A DNA stretch of 64,000 bases from Cyclina sinensis (GCA_012932295.1 JAAONU010000017.1:372001-436000), one strand, 5' to 3'. Positions 1 through 10,986 are shown, counted from the stretch's first letter. Notes: a model not told the origin generated them from the sequence alone. Program-made: numbers and translations.

Positions 1-19
1 ATCCTTGAAATGTGTGTAG

Positions 20-2536
20 GGTGTTTTGAAAAAACATTTAGACCTCCGAAGATTCAGTAATGCAGCATTGAATGTTCTGAAAAGGAGTGTCGGAAGTCAA
101 ATTAGTTACAGTGGTGGTTGGGAGACGTGGATTGCTTTTATACCGGAATTTGACCTAGACAACGAGCTGCAGTCTGTCGATTTTACCTTAATGTCACGGA
201 AAGCATTCGCCCAATTGAAAATGACATTTTAGCGTTGCATGAAGGAGCAGATTGGAAAGTGTTTAGTGGACAGTACTTTAGCCAAGAATAATCTAAACAA
301 TTTGAGCTACGTTAGAATTCTTCCAGGTGACCAGTATGAAATTATGCGTTTGCTGCAGTCATCGATCGATAGTTTAGATGTGTGCGTACAAGGAATGAAG
401 AAGATTGTTTTTTTCTTTTCGGTTTGGAGAGAAATTAAAAAGTGACATGACTTTGCCTATAAGAAGTCGCAGTTGTGTAGAGAATGTCACGGCCCATATT
501 GGTCTTACACTATATGGAAAATACATCAGTGATAATGGGTCCGAGTCGATGAATGTAGATTTATTTTGGAGCCGAGTTGGTTTACAGGAGATTGTAGGAA
601 ACAGGGGCATACTGACAAGCGCGTTTTCTTTCAAGGAATGTGCAAATTTCCAGTCCAACTTGGATGGGAAAGAGATTGATGTATCAGGCGACCTAAGAAG
701 TGTGTGTTTGTATCCGAACAGAATCCAATTTGTACAGTTGTATGCAGATATGCCACATAGACGACCTAAAACCCGTGTTCAGCCAGTGTCTGGTGCTGTT
801 GCTCTTTTGCATGGGCTAATTAAGAAACGAGAAGGTGTAGACGAAGATGCCGAGAAATATCTTTCCGAAGTCTCTAATAATTTTGCTCAGATTACTAGAT
901 CTTGCTGCCGTCTCGAGATGGTTATACTGCTGCCAGATAGTTGTGAAAAGATTGCACCAGGAAGTTTGCTGCGCATTGAAAAAATGGGCAATCTACTGGA
1001 AAGGTACCCATTGCTTTCACCATTTCTTGATGCACAGTTCATTCAGCTATTGCAGGGAGTCGGTATGGAAATAGTGAACGAAATGAAAGCTCTTTTACAG
1101 AAGTGGAGAGGGAGCGCGAACATTGAAGTGGTATGGAGAACGTACCAATTGGAACTGACGATAGAAAAGCTCCTTTGGGGACACCCTTTGTGTACCCGTT
1201 CCAACCTTTACTCGGTGAATTCGGGACCTGGCTAAGCGTACCCGTGTAGGAGTCAAACAGATATGCTGGGGTTTCTTGCTATAAATGAAAGTACAGCGTT
1301 TTGCACTGATGAATACAGTAGTCCACCAGTTGATATTTACTCGAAAACTGAAGTAGTTCAAAAGCAAATGAAGAAAACCTTTGGTTTTATTGATATAGTC
1401 GAAGGCGGGAGTATAAGCAGCATGGGACGTCGTCTAGTCATTATATTTCTGAAAGATCTTCACGAAATTGGCGAGGTTGCATGTAATTTTGAGACATTCC
1501 TGCTTAGTCTGAAGGCCGGAGGTTTTTTGGGCTCGCAAAGAATCGTGGGAGGGACAAGTCATAGGCAGCTAGCAAACCTCGTTGGCCTGGCAGTAAAAGG
1601 AAAATACCCAATGGTAACTGTTTATTTGATTCAGTTACTAAAGAGGAACGGTGTTGATGTTTTGGCTGTATTGGAAACAGGTTTCCGTAACCTGGAACTC
1701 GTTCGATTTCCGGCTGTTCGTATTCACGACCAGCAAAGACATGTAGGTCTTTTCTGGAAATGGAATTACGGTCTACTTGTTTTTACCGATATTCGTGAGG
1801 CTGCTGACAATTCAGAGATCAAGGCCAGCGTATTAACACCACTCGTCATAACGGAGCTGGAAAACCGAAAATTGTGCCATACTACAGGTCTTAGGAATGC
1901 TGTGTTCCCGTGGATTCGACCTTGCATTGACAAGTTGTCAGAACTGAAGTTAACAGATGACAATCTAGTGACTGTTCTTACATTTTTGTCCTGCATAGCA
2001 CGACTAATGGATGGTGCATACGTCAGTTATTGTAAGTTACGTAACCTGCTTGAAAGCCTTCCTGTAACGGTGACACAGCGCCGTTTGCAAACTCTTGAAA
2101 TACAGTCAAAGTTCTTAATAAACAACTTCAATGTATTTCGCCTTTGGCGTTTACATCATTCAATACCATTTCGACTTGAAAGGGGCGAGAAAAGTACGGC
2201 CTCAAGCACTTCTGACAAAAAAGAGAGTAAGCCGAAGGAAATCGTAGAGGACAAATATGAAGGTCCAGATAGAATTCCGTCTGCCGCCGACGAGAATCTG
2301 TACGATGCACAACGTGTGATAAGGGGCTCCAGTGGAACACATGCCAAGCAATCACCCTCGAAGATGGACTCAAGCAGAACTTGCGATATTGGGACAGATA
2401 AAGGAAGAACACGGTCATCTCACTTTTAAAGCGCAATACGAATTGTATCAAACAGGCTGTAAAAGATTGGGTATTCCAGATCGGTCAATGGTATCAGTGA
2501 GGCTTAAATTAAGTCGCATCTGAAGGAATGTTGTTG
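20..2536 (+). pseudogene. Decayed large coding exon of an unrecognised gene, Myb/SANT-like C-terminus
   Basis: One long coding exon can be followed across several breaks. Frame 2 is open from about 20 to 445 except for a TAG at 230-232. The reading moves to frame 3 near the T-run at 405-415 and is open to 2429 except for a TAA at 1233-1235. It moves to frame 1 between 2320 and 2429 and ends at a TGA at 2521-2523. A good donor (GTAAGT) follows at 2537. Together this is roughly 830 residues with no family I recognise. The last 55 residues (RRWTQAEL ... RSMVSVRLKL) have the spacing of a Myb/SANT helix-turn-helix: an early Trp and a basic third helix. The preceding stretch is Lys/Glu/Ser-rich and looks disordered. 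Two in-frame stops plus two frameshifts favour decay. Errors at homopolymers could explain one shift but not the stops. A possible acceptor AG at 18-19 would make 20 the exon start, but it is weak. Confidence 0.5.
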
Positions 2537-2978
2537 GTAAGTTACATATAAAAAAGATATTTTCCTTTTAAGTAATGACGTCACCCCTAATCACCCACAA
2601 CCGTCACCCCTAACCCGTCACCTCTTACCCGTTTACCCTACTCCGTTACCCGTCACCCCTTCACTGTCACCTACCCGTTACCCATATCACTTAACCCGTT
2701 ACGTTTAATTGCAAAGGTACGTTTCATTTGTGCCGTTATATTTAAAGAGAGACGGTTAGTATTGTTTGAACTCTATAAGACAGTTTATCTGATACAGAAA
2801 GAGAAACATTAGTTCAGGTTATTATTTTTAAACCTGTTTTCGTAATTAGTAATATATTATTTTGTGCCTAAGTAATTCGTTACCATGAAACAATCCATTT
2901 CAACGATAAATTCTCTAAATGGATAACGGCGGCTATTACAAATAAAATTATTACAACAAATTGTCGTCTTGTTTCCAG
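2537..2978 (+). other. Intron-like spacer with telomere-like repeats
   Basis: It is bounded by a donor GTAAGT at 2537 and a pyrimidine-rich acceptor ending in AG at 2977-2978. Positions about 2575-2710 hold degenerate CCCTAA/CCCGT repeats. The rest is AT-rich with no coding signal. Confidence 0.4.
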
Positions 2979-3212
2979 ATGTTTTTGGTACGAGTGTGGA
3001 AGTACAATCTCTCAGATGGTACAGATGATGTTGTTATAAAGACAGAAATACCTCCTGAATGCAAACAGAAAAAGTTTTGTGTCTTTTGTGCAAAAGTAAC
3101 TGTACATGTATATAGTATTAGACTCTGTGAGGTACCGAAAGAGTTGGAGTCTGTTTGGTGGTGCTCGGCCTGTGTAAAGACCCTTAGAGAACAGGTGGAT
3201 GCTTTATTGTGA
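2979..3212 (+). CDS. Small CxxC/CxxC protein or terminal coding exon, unrecognised
   Basis: The exon begins with ATG directly after a good acceptor (TTTCCAG) and runs 77 codons to TGA at 3210-3212. A donor (CAG then GTAAAT) follows at 3220, so the stop would sit just upstream of a 3'UTR intron. Residues about 32-70 contain FCVFC and, some 25 residues later, WCSAC. That is a C2C2 pattern that could bind zinc, with a Trp-rich segment between. I do not recognise the family. It may be the last coding exon of the decayed gene to its left or a separate short gene. The frame does not join cleanly to the exon ending at 2536. Confidence 0.4.
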   Translation: MFLVRVWKYNLSDGTDDVVIKTEIPPECKQKKFCVFCAKVTVHVYSIRLCEVPKELESVWWCSACVKTLREQVDALL

Positions 3213-3591
3213 TAAACAGGTAAATTTTTTGGAAACTTTTAAAGAAACGAAAATAGGTCGAATCAGAAATATTGATCGGAACAAGTTCCTTCAATTTGAT
3301 CTTTTTCCACTACACATTAATTGTTGTATTTCTTTTCCATTTCATTTGCTCGTTACCCTTACCCATCACCCCTCACCTATCACCCCTAATTTATAACACG
3401 TCAACTCAACAGTCACCACTGACCGTCACTAACTCGTTTATCCTAATCCGTTACCCGTTTACCGTGATCTTTAACTATCGCCTGTAACAGCACTCCAAAC
3501 CGTACCCCCTAACCGTAACCCCTTAAAATCACCCACAACCGTCACCCCTAACCCTTAAACTCTTACCCGTTTCCCCTAATCCGTTCCCCAC

Positions 3592-4165
3592 CGACTATAT
3601 AGCAATGCAAATTATGAGGGCGCTAGTCCACTCGGCAAACTCTACCCCCCACATGAAATTGTGCCCAAAATGATTTTTATCTATTTTGAATGTAATAGTT
3701 TTCTATAAAAAGAAAAGGAATGTCTAACGCGTAACCCTTATCCCTTACCCTTTTCCCTCATTCCCTTACATAATATCCCGTTGCACTAACCCCTAACGCG
3801 TAAACCCTAACCCGTAACCCGTGACCAGTAACCCGTAACCCGTGACCCGTAACCCCTAACCCGTTTTAGTCCTGATATTGTACAAACTTTTTTTCTGCTT
3901 TCAGATAGTAGAAGAGCTGTAAGGTGACTACATCATCTGTACAGTCCGACTTTGATTTTGTGAACCTCTTTCCATATCGTGTAAAATATTTACAACTTGG
4001 AGCGTGTTAAGGGTACAACGGTAAGTTATTTCTGTAAATACTTCACACACTTTTCATTTTATTATTATATGACAGGGACACTTGATTGAATGGATTGAAC
4101 AAACTATGTTGAATGTACATTTAATGTGTTTGGGCTTAGAGCCTGATTCGAACTGCGTACGAAAT
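3592..4165 (+). repeat. Segmental tandem duplication, copy 1
   Basis: Sequence beginning TATATAGCAATGCAAATTA and continuing through the block at 3620-3720 recurs almost identically at about 4168-4300, with a third shortened piece at about 4491-4540. The 3' part, the exon-like 3905-4020 and the following 140 bp, recurs at 4946-5210. The copies mix telomere-like repeats with unique sequence. Confidence 0.7.
3905..4020 (+). other. Exon-like cassette, copy 1 (non-coding)
   Basis: A 116-bp segment is preceded by a good acceptor (TTCTGCTTTCAG) and followed by GTAAGTTATT. It has stops in all useful frames, so it would be untranslated exon. A copy of identical length with both splice sites kept lies at 4946-5061. 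A truncated copy starts at 4476. Confidence 0.45.
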
Positions 4166-4475
4166 ATACCGACTACATAGCAATGCAAATTAAGACGGCG
4201 CTAGTCCACTCGGCAAACTCTACCCCCCACATGAAATTGTGCCCAAAATGATTTTTATCTATTTTGAATGTAATAGTTTTCTATAAAAAGAAAAGGAATG
4301 ACTAACGCGTAACCCTTATCCCTAACCATTTCCCCCCAATTCCCTTACATAATATACCGTTGCACTAACCCCTAACCCGTAACCCGTGACCCGTAACCCG
4401 TAATCCGTGACCCGTAACCCCTAACCCGTTTTAGTCCTGTATTTGTTTTTGTACAAACTTTATTTCTGCTTTCAG

Positions 4476-4490
4476 ATAGTAGAAGAGCTG
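4476..4490 (+). other. Truncated exon-like cassette, copy 2
   Basis: The acceptor and the first 15 bp match copy 1. The sequence then jumps into the duplicated AT-rich block. The donor side is missing, so this copy is broken. Confidence 0.4.
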
Positions 4491-4945
4491 ATTTTATCTA
4501 TTTTGAATGTAATAGTTTTCTATAAAAAGAAAAGGAATGACTAACCCGTAACCCGTGACCCGTGACCCATAACCCCTAACCCGTTTTAGTCCTGATATTG
4601 TACAAACTACACTTGGCCCGTAACCCGTGACCCCTACCCCCTAACCCCTAACCCGTAACCCCTAACCCGTAACCCCTAACCCGTACCCCCTAACCCCTAA
4701 CCCGTTTTAGTCCTGATATTGTACAAACTACACTTGACCCCGTAACTCCTACCCCTTACCCACTAACCCCTAACCCTAACCCTAACTCCTAACCCGTAAC
4801 CCCTAACCCGTTTAAATCCTGATATTGTACAAACTACACTTGACCCCGTAACCCTTACCCCGTAACCCCTACCCCGTAACCCCTACCCCGTAACCCTTAA
4901 CCGGTTTCAGTCCTTATATAGTACAAAATTTGTTTCTACTTTCAG

Positions 4946-5061
4946 ATAGTAGAAGACCTGTAAGCTGACCACATCTCCCGGACATTCATATGTAGAATTT
5001 GTGAACCTCTTTCGATATCGTGTTAAATATTTCAAGCTTAGAGCGTGTTAGGGATACAAAG
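4946..5061 (+). other. Exon-like cassette, copy 3 (non-coding)
   Basis: A 116-bp copy of 3905-4020 with acceptor TTCTACTTTCAG and donor GTAAGT at 5062. Equal length and intact splice sites despite internal substitutions suggest it was an exon when duplicated. Confidence 0.45.
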
Positions 5062-6217
5062 GTAAGTTTTTTTTCTTTAAATACTCCACACACTTTTTAT
5101 TCTTTTATAATATGACAGGCAAACTGGATTGAATGGATTGAACAAACTATGTTGAATGTAGAGATTTCATGTGTTTGGGCTTAGAGCCTGATTCGAACTG
5201 AGTAGGAAATTGTGTTTACGACGAAAATTTCTCGCTACTTTCAGGATTAATTTTTTCAAAAGTATAAATATTTTTGTGAAACAAATAATTGGTATTTAAA
5301 GTTATATTTAATACCTATCCACTCCTGGTTTTACACAGCTCCTATACTCGAACCTTAAGGGTGCCCCGTGACCGTGACCCTTACCCCTAACCCCTAACCC
5401 GTAACCCGTAACCCTTAACCCCTAACCCGTAACCCGTTTTAGTCCTGATATTGTACAAAGTACACTTGAGCCGTGACCCGTAACCCCTACCCCGTAACCC
5501 CTTCCCCGTAACCCCTACCCCGTTTAGGGAATTCTGTCCTTTTAGGAAAATATCAATCACAGATCTCAAAAGCTATAAGAGATATGAACTATGTAGGTAC
5601 ATAGATCTTATTGAGAAGTGCAGTGCACAAGAATCGTAACTGTGCCTTTCGTATTTTTGGAGTTATTGCCCTTTTTAATTTTTACACTTTGTAATTTGTC
5701 CGCAACATAACTGAAACCACAAGAGGGTAAGGATTGTACACGTAACCGTTGTCCTGTTACCCCCTTACCCGTCACCTCTAAGTCATAACCCCTAATCGTT
5801 ACCCGTCACCCCGTAACCCTTACCCCGTTACCCCCTTACCCTTCACTCCTAACCGGGTAACCCTAAACGTCAACCCTTACCCCGTTACCCGTCACCCAAA
5901 CCGTTTCCCCTTACCCTGTAAACGTTACCCCGTTACCCCTTACCCCGTTACCCCTAACCGTCAACCCTTACCCGTGACCCCTAACTGACCCCTAACCGTC
6001 ACCCCGTTACCCTTAGCCCCTAACTCGCCCCGTAACCCGTCGCCCTTTGACCCTTACCCTTTCCCTGTAACCCCGTCACCCTTACCCCTTCACTATAACT
6101 CCGTTACCCTTACCCCGTCACCCTTGCCCCGTCACCCTTACCCCGTCACCCCTAACTCGTCACCCATCACTCGTTTTTTCCTATTGTAATTGATTTGACT
6201 TTTATATTTGGTTGCAG

Positions 6218-6968
6218 AAGAATGAGAATGGAGCAAGATTTGCAGGAGGAAGACAACGATCCCATGGAGGAGGAAGAGAAAGATCCCATAGAGGAGTGTA
6301 AGGACTTTGTTGTGGATCAGGTTGCAGAGGTGTTGAAGTCCATAAAGGGTTTGGAATGTTTGTTTGGGAAGTTGCAGGAAAGAGTTACGCAAGTTGAGAA
6401 GGAGTCGATTGAGGACAGAGTGGGTTTGAGAAAGCGAATTGAAAAATTGGAAGAACAGGTTAATGGTTTGAAGACTAACCTTGATAATATTCAGAAGGAC
6501 ACTACCGCAAAGGCGGATCAGAAACAGTTAGTAGAAATTGAAAGGCAAATGACTGTCCTAAATTACGAGGTTCAGTCAGCCAAAATAAAGAGTCACCAAA
6601 CTGACACCCATGTAGAAACTCTGCTGAAAGATTTCAATGAACTTACACAGACTGGCTTAGCGAAGGAAATTAATGACAGTATTAATGATCACCTGACGAA
6701 ATTTATAAATGGTGGCCTTGCCGGTATAGGCCGAACTTTTGGAAGTGACGACAGTGCTTATGTCGACACTGACTTAATAAGCGTTAGTGAAGCAGATGTT
6801 TCCAATTTTTTTGAAGTGGTGGCTAGTTCTACTCCAAAGGTTGTAATTGAAAAATTACAATCCCACGGATGAGAAGATATAAGTCTCAGAAACTGTTGAG
6901 GTTGCTAGTTCAGAACCTGTGGAAGAGAAATGCCCTGATGTGAACAACAATTCCTCTGTAGAAGACGG
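6218..6968 (+). CDS. Coiled-coil protein, first coding exon (one stop and one frameshift)
   Basis: The acceptor TTGGTTGCAG ends at 6217 and ATG follows at 6222. The protein is acidic at the start (EEDNDPMEEEEKDP), then has a heptad-rich coiled coil over roughly residues 35-150, rich in Lys, Glu, Leu and Val. The frame stops at a TGA at 6870-6872. Good coding sequence resumes in another frame at about 6891 (ETVEVASSEPVEEKC) and runs to the donor at 6969. That second frame joins the next two exons in phase. One nonsense or indel event near 6865-6890 therefore separates an otherwise continuous gene. No family is recognised. It could be a structural partner of the neighbouring genes or part of a mobile unit. 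Confidence 0.5.
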
Positions 6969-6996
6969 GTAAGTAAATGAAATACAACTTTTTCAA

Positions 6997-7200
6997 AGGA
7001 GCGGTCGGTGGAGTGGTTAGCGCGTCGGGATGGTAATTTAAGGATCGCTAGTGAAGGCGTGAGTTCGAACCCCGTCAGCGACCATCCGTTGTTTCCTTGA
7101 GGAAGACACTTAATCCTCATCGCTTAGTAGTGGTTGGTCCCAGGAACGGATTCGAGAGTGATTCTATAAGCTGAAAGCTTCCGTCACAGTGGAACTAAAA
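6997..7200 (+). repeat. tRNA-derived SINE in intron
   Basis: The 5' part has a box A-like GGAGTGGTTAGCGCGTC and a box B-like GAGTTCGAACCCC, as in a tRNA. The following TCCTTGAGGAAGACACTTAA segment resembles the conserved central domain of metazoan tRNA-SINEs. It lies in the intron between 6968 and 7345 in the sense direction. Confidence 0.75.
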
Positions 7201-7344
7201 TAAATTAGTATAGACTAAATAGTACTATACAGTACTAACTTTCTTGGTTGCTGTTCCTGATATGTTTTCACACTCTTCTTTTCTGATAATGCATGCGGTT
7301 GCTGCATCGATATAGCCGTTAAATGTTTATATTTTCCTTTTCAG

Positions 7345-7632
7345 ACCGTTAACGACATTTGAGGAATTGCCTGAACATTTATCGAAAAAACTGAAGCCGT
7401 TTAAAAGAAATGAAAATATGGCAGCCACAGATAAATTAAACCCTGTACAGAGAGCATACGTAAAGTGGTTCGTTAAGACATATGACAATGCTAACAATAG
7501 GAAACAGATGTTAAGTGATTTGTTGGAACAGGGAGAAAAGGACTGCATATTTTGTGCAAGTGCTAAAGTTGACAGCATGAGTTTAAGGGATTACTTACAG
7601 AACAGACTGAAGTACGAGATTCACAAAATCAG
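7345..7632 (+). CDS. Coiled-coil gene, second coding exon
   Basis: The acceptor (TTCCTTTTCAG) and the donor (AG then GTAGGA) flank 288 bp that are open in phase with the second frame of the previous exon. The peptide is Lys-rich and contains one CxxC (DCIFCASAK). It begins with a PLTTFEELPEHLSKKL segment and ends in a helical LRDYLQNRLKYE stretch. It is unrecognised. The preserved reading frame across two introns argues that the gene was functional until recently. Confidence 0.55.
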
Positions 7633-7806
7633 GTAGGAAAGTTATCTTTGAAAGAACGCTTGAGTAAAAAAATGAAGATGGACTCCAAATAATTTCAATA
7701 ATGGTTTGTTAGTTGTTATCTATGTTGTTCTACATAGAGATAAGTTGCCAATGACTTATAAATGTCTATTTGTATGCTGTTTGTTTTTCTGTTTTCTTTT
7801 CGGTAG

Positions 7807-7993
7807 AAAGGAGTGTGACAACAAACAAGAACAGCAACAGTCCAATACACAGCCCCCAACAAACAAACAGGAAAATAACGACCTAAAGGGTTTCTTAAGG
7901 TGTAGATTAAACCTTGACCAGGCGGAACAACAGATGGTGAACATTGTCTATAGTTTCCCCATGCCCTACAGTTGTAAATGTCCGTCTTTATAA
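7807..7993 (+). CDS. Coiled-coil gene, last coding exon
   Basis: The exon starts after TTTTCGGTAG and continues the frame of the exon ending at 7632. It is Gln/Asn-rich at first, then LKGFLRCRLNLDQAEQQ, and ends in a Cys-containing tail before TAA at 7991-7993. Together the three exons would encode about 380 residues if the break in the first is discounted. Function is unknown. Confidence 0.5.
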
Positions 7994-8015
7994 AAAAGAG
8001 TGCAAACGCATATCT

Positions 8016-8262
8016 TGACACCGTCCTTGACCTAGTTTAAGAAGTCAAAATTTACTGAGATATGACATCAAAAAGTAGGTCACGGAGGTCGAATTTGACC
8101 TCAGATTCCAACTGGCCATACCCAACTTTGTTCTCAAGATTTTTGTTTTGACACCGTCCTTGACCTAGTTTAAAAAGTCAAAATTTACTGAGATATGACA
8201 TCAAAAAGTAGGTCACGGAGCTCAAATTTGACCTCAGATTCAAACTTGCCATACCCAACTTA
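8016..8262 (+). repeat. 133-bp tandem repeat, two copies
   Basis: The block starting TGACACCGTCCTTGACCTAG at 8016 repeats at 8149 with few changes. It lies immediately after the coiled-coil gene's stop and immediately before the G-strand telomere-like tract. Confidence 0.8.
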
Positions 8263-8310
8263 GGGTTAGGGTGAGGGTTAGGGTTAGAGGTTAGGGTTTA
8301 GGGTTAGGGT
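8260..8310 (+). repeat. G-strand (TTAGGG)n telomere-like tract
   Basis: TTAGGG-type units with minor variants (GGGTGAGGG, TTAGAGG) span about 50 bp. They are in the opposite orientation to the C-rich telomere-like arrays on both sides. Confidence 0.85.
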
Positions 8311-8353
8311 AAGAGTCTTATGCGAAAATTGGTACAAAGACTCTGCCTTTTGG

Positions 8354-8871
8354 TACAAAGATCCCACCCACTTCCATCACGTGACCTGTCAATCAAATAT
8401 TTCGGTTACGGGTATGGGTTCGGGGTTTTGGTTAGGGGTATTGTTCATTTGAGTTTCGTCATTCATGGTATGCAGATGTGTTTTTTAATTAATTAATTTT
8501 TTTATGGAATTTTGTATATGGAAAGAGGAAAAACTAGAATAAAATTATTTAATGGATATTTATCAAATAATACGATTTATTAAAAAAAAATATGGAAAAA
8601 AGGATAATTATTTTAAATTTTTTTTTATAGAAAATTGGATAATTACTTTAATAATTTTTTATGGGAAAAAGGTTACTTATTTTTGAGGAGAAAAAAGTTT
8701 TCGAGAAATTGTGTATGAAGGTGTATGTGAGGTAAGTAATCAATTTTTTGGCGTATGCATTATATGGAAGGCCTGAAGTCTGTACACAGAAATGTTTAGT
8801 TTAATTATGAAGGAACTTTGATTTCATGTAGCCATTCTCGAAAAGATTCCTGAAATCACACAGTACCCATA
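8354..8871 (+). repeat. Macro-repeat unit, spacer copy 1
   Basis: About 520 bp of AT-rich sequence from TACAAAGATCC to CACACAGTACCCATAACC is repeated at 9877-10395 with small differences, for example in A-run lengths. With the adjoining 14-bp array it makes a tandem unit of about 1.52 kb. No coding potential is seen. Confidence 0.85.
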
Positions 8872-9872
8872 ACCCGTTACCCTCTACCCGTTACCCCCTA
8901 CCCGTCACCCTCTACCCGTAACCCTCTACCCGTAACCATCTACCCGTAACCCTCTACCCGTAACTCTCTACCCGTAACCCTCTACCCTGTTACCCCCTAC
9001 CCGTAACCCTCTACCCGTAACTCTCTACCCGTAACCCTCTACCCGTCACCCTCTACCCGTAACCCTCTACCCGTAACCCTCTACCCGTAACTCTCTACCC
9101 GTAACCCTCTACCCTGTTACCCTCTACCCGTAACCCTCTACCCGTAACCCTCTACCCGTCACCCTCTACCCCGTTACCCTCTACCCCGTAACCCTCTACC
9201 CGTTACCCTCTACCCGTTACCCTCTACCCGTAACTCTCTACCCGTAACCCTCTACCCGTAACTCTCTACCCGTAACCCTCTACCCGTCACCCTCTACCCC
9301 GTTACCCTCTACATGTTACCCTCTACCCGTTACCCTCTACCCGTAACCCTCTACCCGTAACCCTCTACCCGTCACCCTCTACCCCTTTACCCTCTACCCG
9401 TAACCCTCTACCCGTAACTCTCTTCCCGTAACCCTCTACCCGTAACCCTCTACCAATCACCCTCTACCAGAAACCCTCTACCCGTAACCCTTTACCTGTC
9501 ACCCTTTACCCCGTAACCCTCTACCCATAACCCTCTACCCGTAACTCTCTACCCGTAACCCTCTACCCCGTTACCCTCTACCCGTAACCATCTACCTGTA
9601 ACCCTCTACCCGTAACCCTCTACCCCGTAACCCTCTACCTGTAACCCTTTACCTGTCACCCTTTACCTCGTAACCCTCTACCCGTAACCCTCTACCCGTA
9701 ACCCTCTACCCGTAACCCTCTACCCGTAACTCTCTACCCGTAACTCTCTACCCGTCACCCTCTACCCCGTTACCCTCTACCCGTAACCCGCTACCCGTTA
9801 CCCTCCACCCGTTACCCTCTACCCGTTACCCTCTACCCGTTACCCTCTACCCGTCACCCTCTACCCCGTTAC
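8872..9872 (+). repeat. 14-bp minisatellite CCCGTAACCCTCTA
   Basis: About 70 copies of a 14-bp unit, with variants CCCGTTACC, CCCGTCACC and CCCGTAACT. It is related in composition to the C-strand telomere-like repeats to the left. Confidence 0.95.
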
Positions 9873-9876
9873 CCAT

Positions 9877-10395
9877 TACAAAGATCCTAACCACTTATAT
9901 CACGTGATCTGTCAATAAAACATTTCGGTTACGGGTATGGGTTAGGCGTATTGGTTGGGGGTATTGTTCATTTGAGTTTCGTCATTCATGGTATGCAGAT
10001 GTGTTTTTTAATTAATTAATTTTTTTATGGAATTTTGTAAATAGAAAGAGGAAAAACTAGAATAAAATTATTTAATGGATATTTATCAAATAATACGATT
10101 TATGAAAAAAAAAATATGGAAAAAAGGATAATTATTTTAAATTTATTTTTTATAGAAAATTGGATAATTACCCTAATATTTTTTTTTATGGGAAAAAGGA
10201 TACTTATTTTTGAGGAGAAAAAAGTTTTCGAGAAATTGTGTATGAAGGTGTATGTGAGGTAAGTAATCAATTTTTTGGCGTATGCATTATATGGAAGGCC
10301 TGAAGTCTGTACACAGAAATGTTTAGTTTAATTATGAAGGAACTTTGATTTCATGTAGCCATTCTCGAAAAGATTCCTGAAATCACACAGTACCC
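9877..10395 (+). repeat. Macro-repeat unit, spacer copy 2
   Basis: Near-identical to 8354-8871. The first 90 bp differ more than the rest (for example GTGATCTGTCAATAAAAC against GTGACCTGTCAATCAAAT). Confidence 0.85.
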
Positions 10396-10986
10396 ATAAC
10401 CCGTTACCCTCTACCCGTTACCCCCTACCCGTTACCGTCTACCCGTAACCCTCTACCCGTAACCCTCTACCATCACCCTCTACCCAGAAACCCCTCTACC
10501 CGTACCTCTACCCGTACCCGCTAACCCTCTACCCGTACCCTTTACCTGTCACCCTTTACACCGTAACCCTCTTACCCCATAAACCCTCTACCCCGTAACG
10601 CTTCTACCGTAACCCCGCTACCCGTTACCCTCTACCCGTAACCATCTACCCTGTAACCCTCTACCCGTAACCCCTCTATCCCGTTACCCTCTAAACACTA
10701 CCCGTACCCATCTACCTGTAACACTCTACCCGGCACCTCTACCCGTACCCTCTACCCGTAACCCTTTACCTGTCACCCTGTACCCCGTAACCCCTCTACC
10801 CCGGAAACCCTGCTACCCGTAACCCTCTACCCGTAACCTCTACCCACCACCCCGTTACCCTCCTACCCTAACCATTTTACCCGTAACCCTCTACCCGTAG
10901 AACTCTCTACCCGTACCCCTCTACCCTGTCCACCCTCTATCCTGTTACCCTCTACCCGTAACTCTCTACCCGTAACTCTCTACCCG
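10396..10986 (+). repeat. 14-bp minisatellite, second block, noisy
   Basis: The same unit as 8872-9872 but with many single-base insertions and deletions. It runs directly into the assembly gap, so the irregularity may be poor consensus sequence and not biology. Confidence 0.9.

Larger units (their letters stand above)
3220..6217 (+). repeat. Degenerate C-strand telomere-like repeats in intron-like DNA
   Basis: Runs of CCCTAACCC, CCCGTAACC and CCCCGTTACC variants fill about 3350-3600, 3725-3865, 4305-4435, 4540-4910, 5340-5530 and 5745-6175. They resemble the C-strand of TTAGGG repeats with frequent G substitutions. Unique DNA between them carries two copies of a larger duplicated block (see the cassette entries). 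No ORF of note is present. Confidence 0.75.

Noticed and set aside
374..658. 94-codon minus-strand frame
   Set aside because: Shadow of the plus-strand coding exon, with no independent support.
1..8000. Retrotransposon identity for the left locus
   Set aside because: I see no reverse transcriptase, integrase, LTR or endonuclease motif, so the locus is left unnamed and not called a retroelement.
7706..8021. Frames on both strands around the last coiled-coil exon
   Set aside because: Only the part from 7807 in the plus frame continues the spliced phase. The minus frames are shadows.
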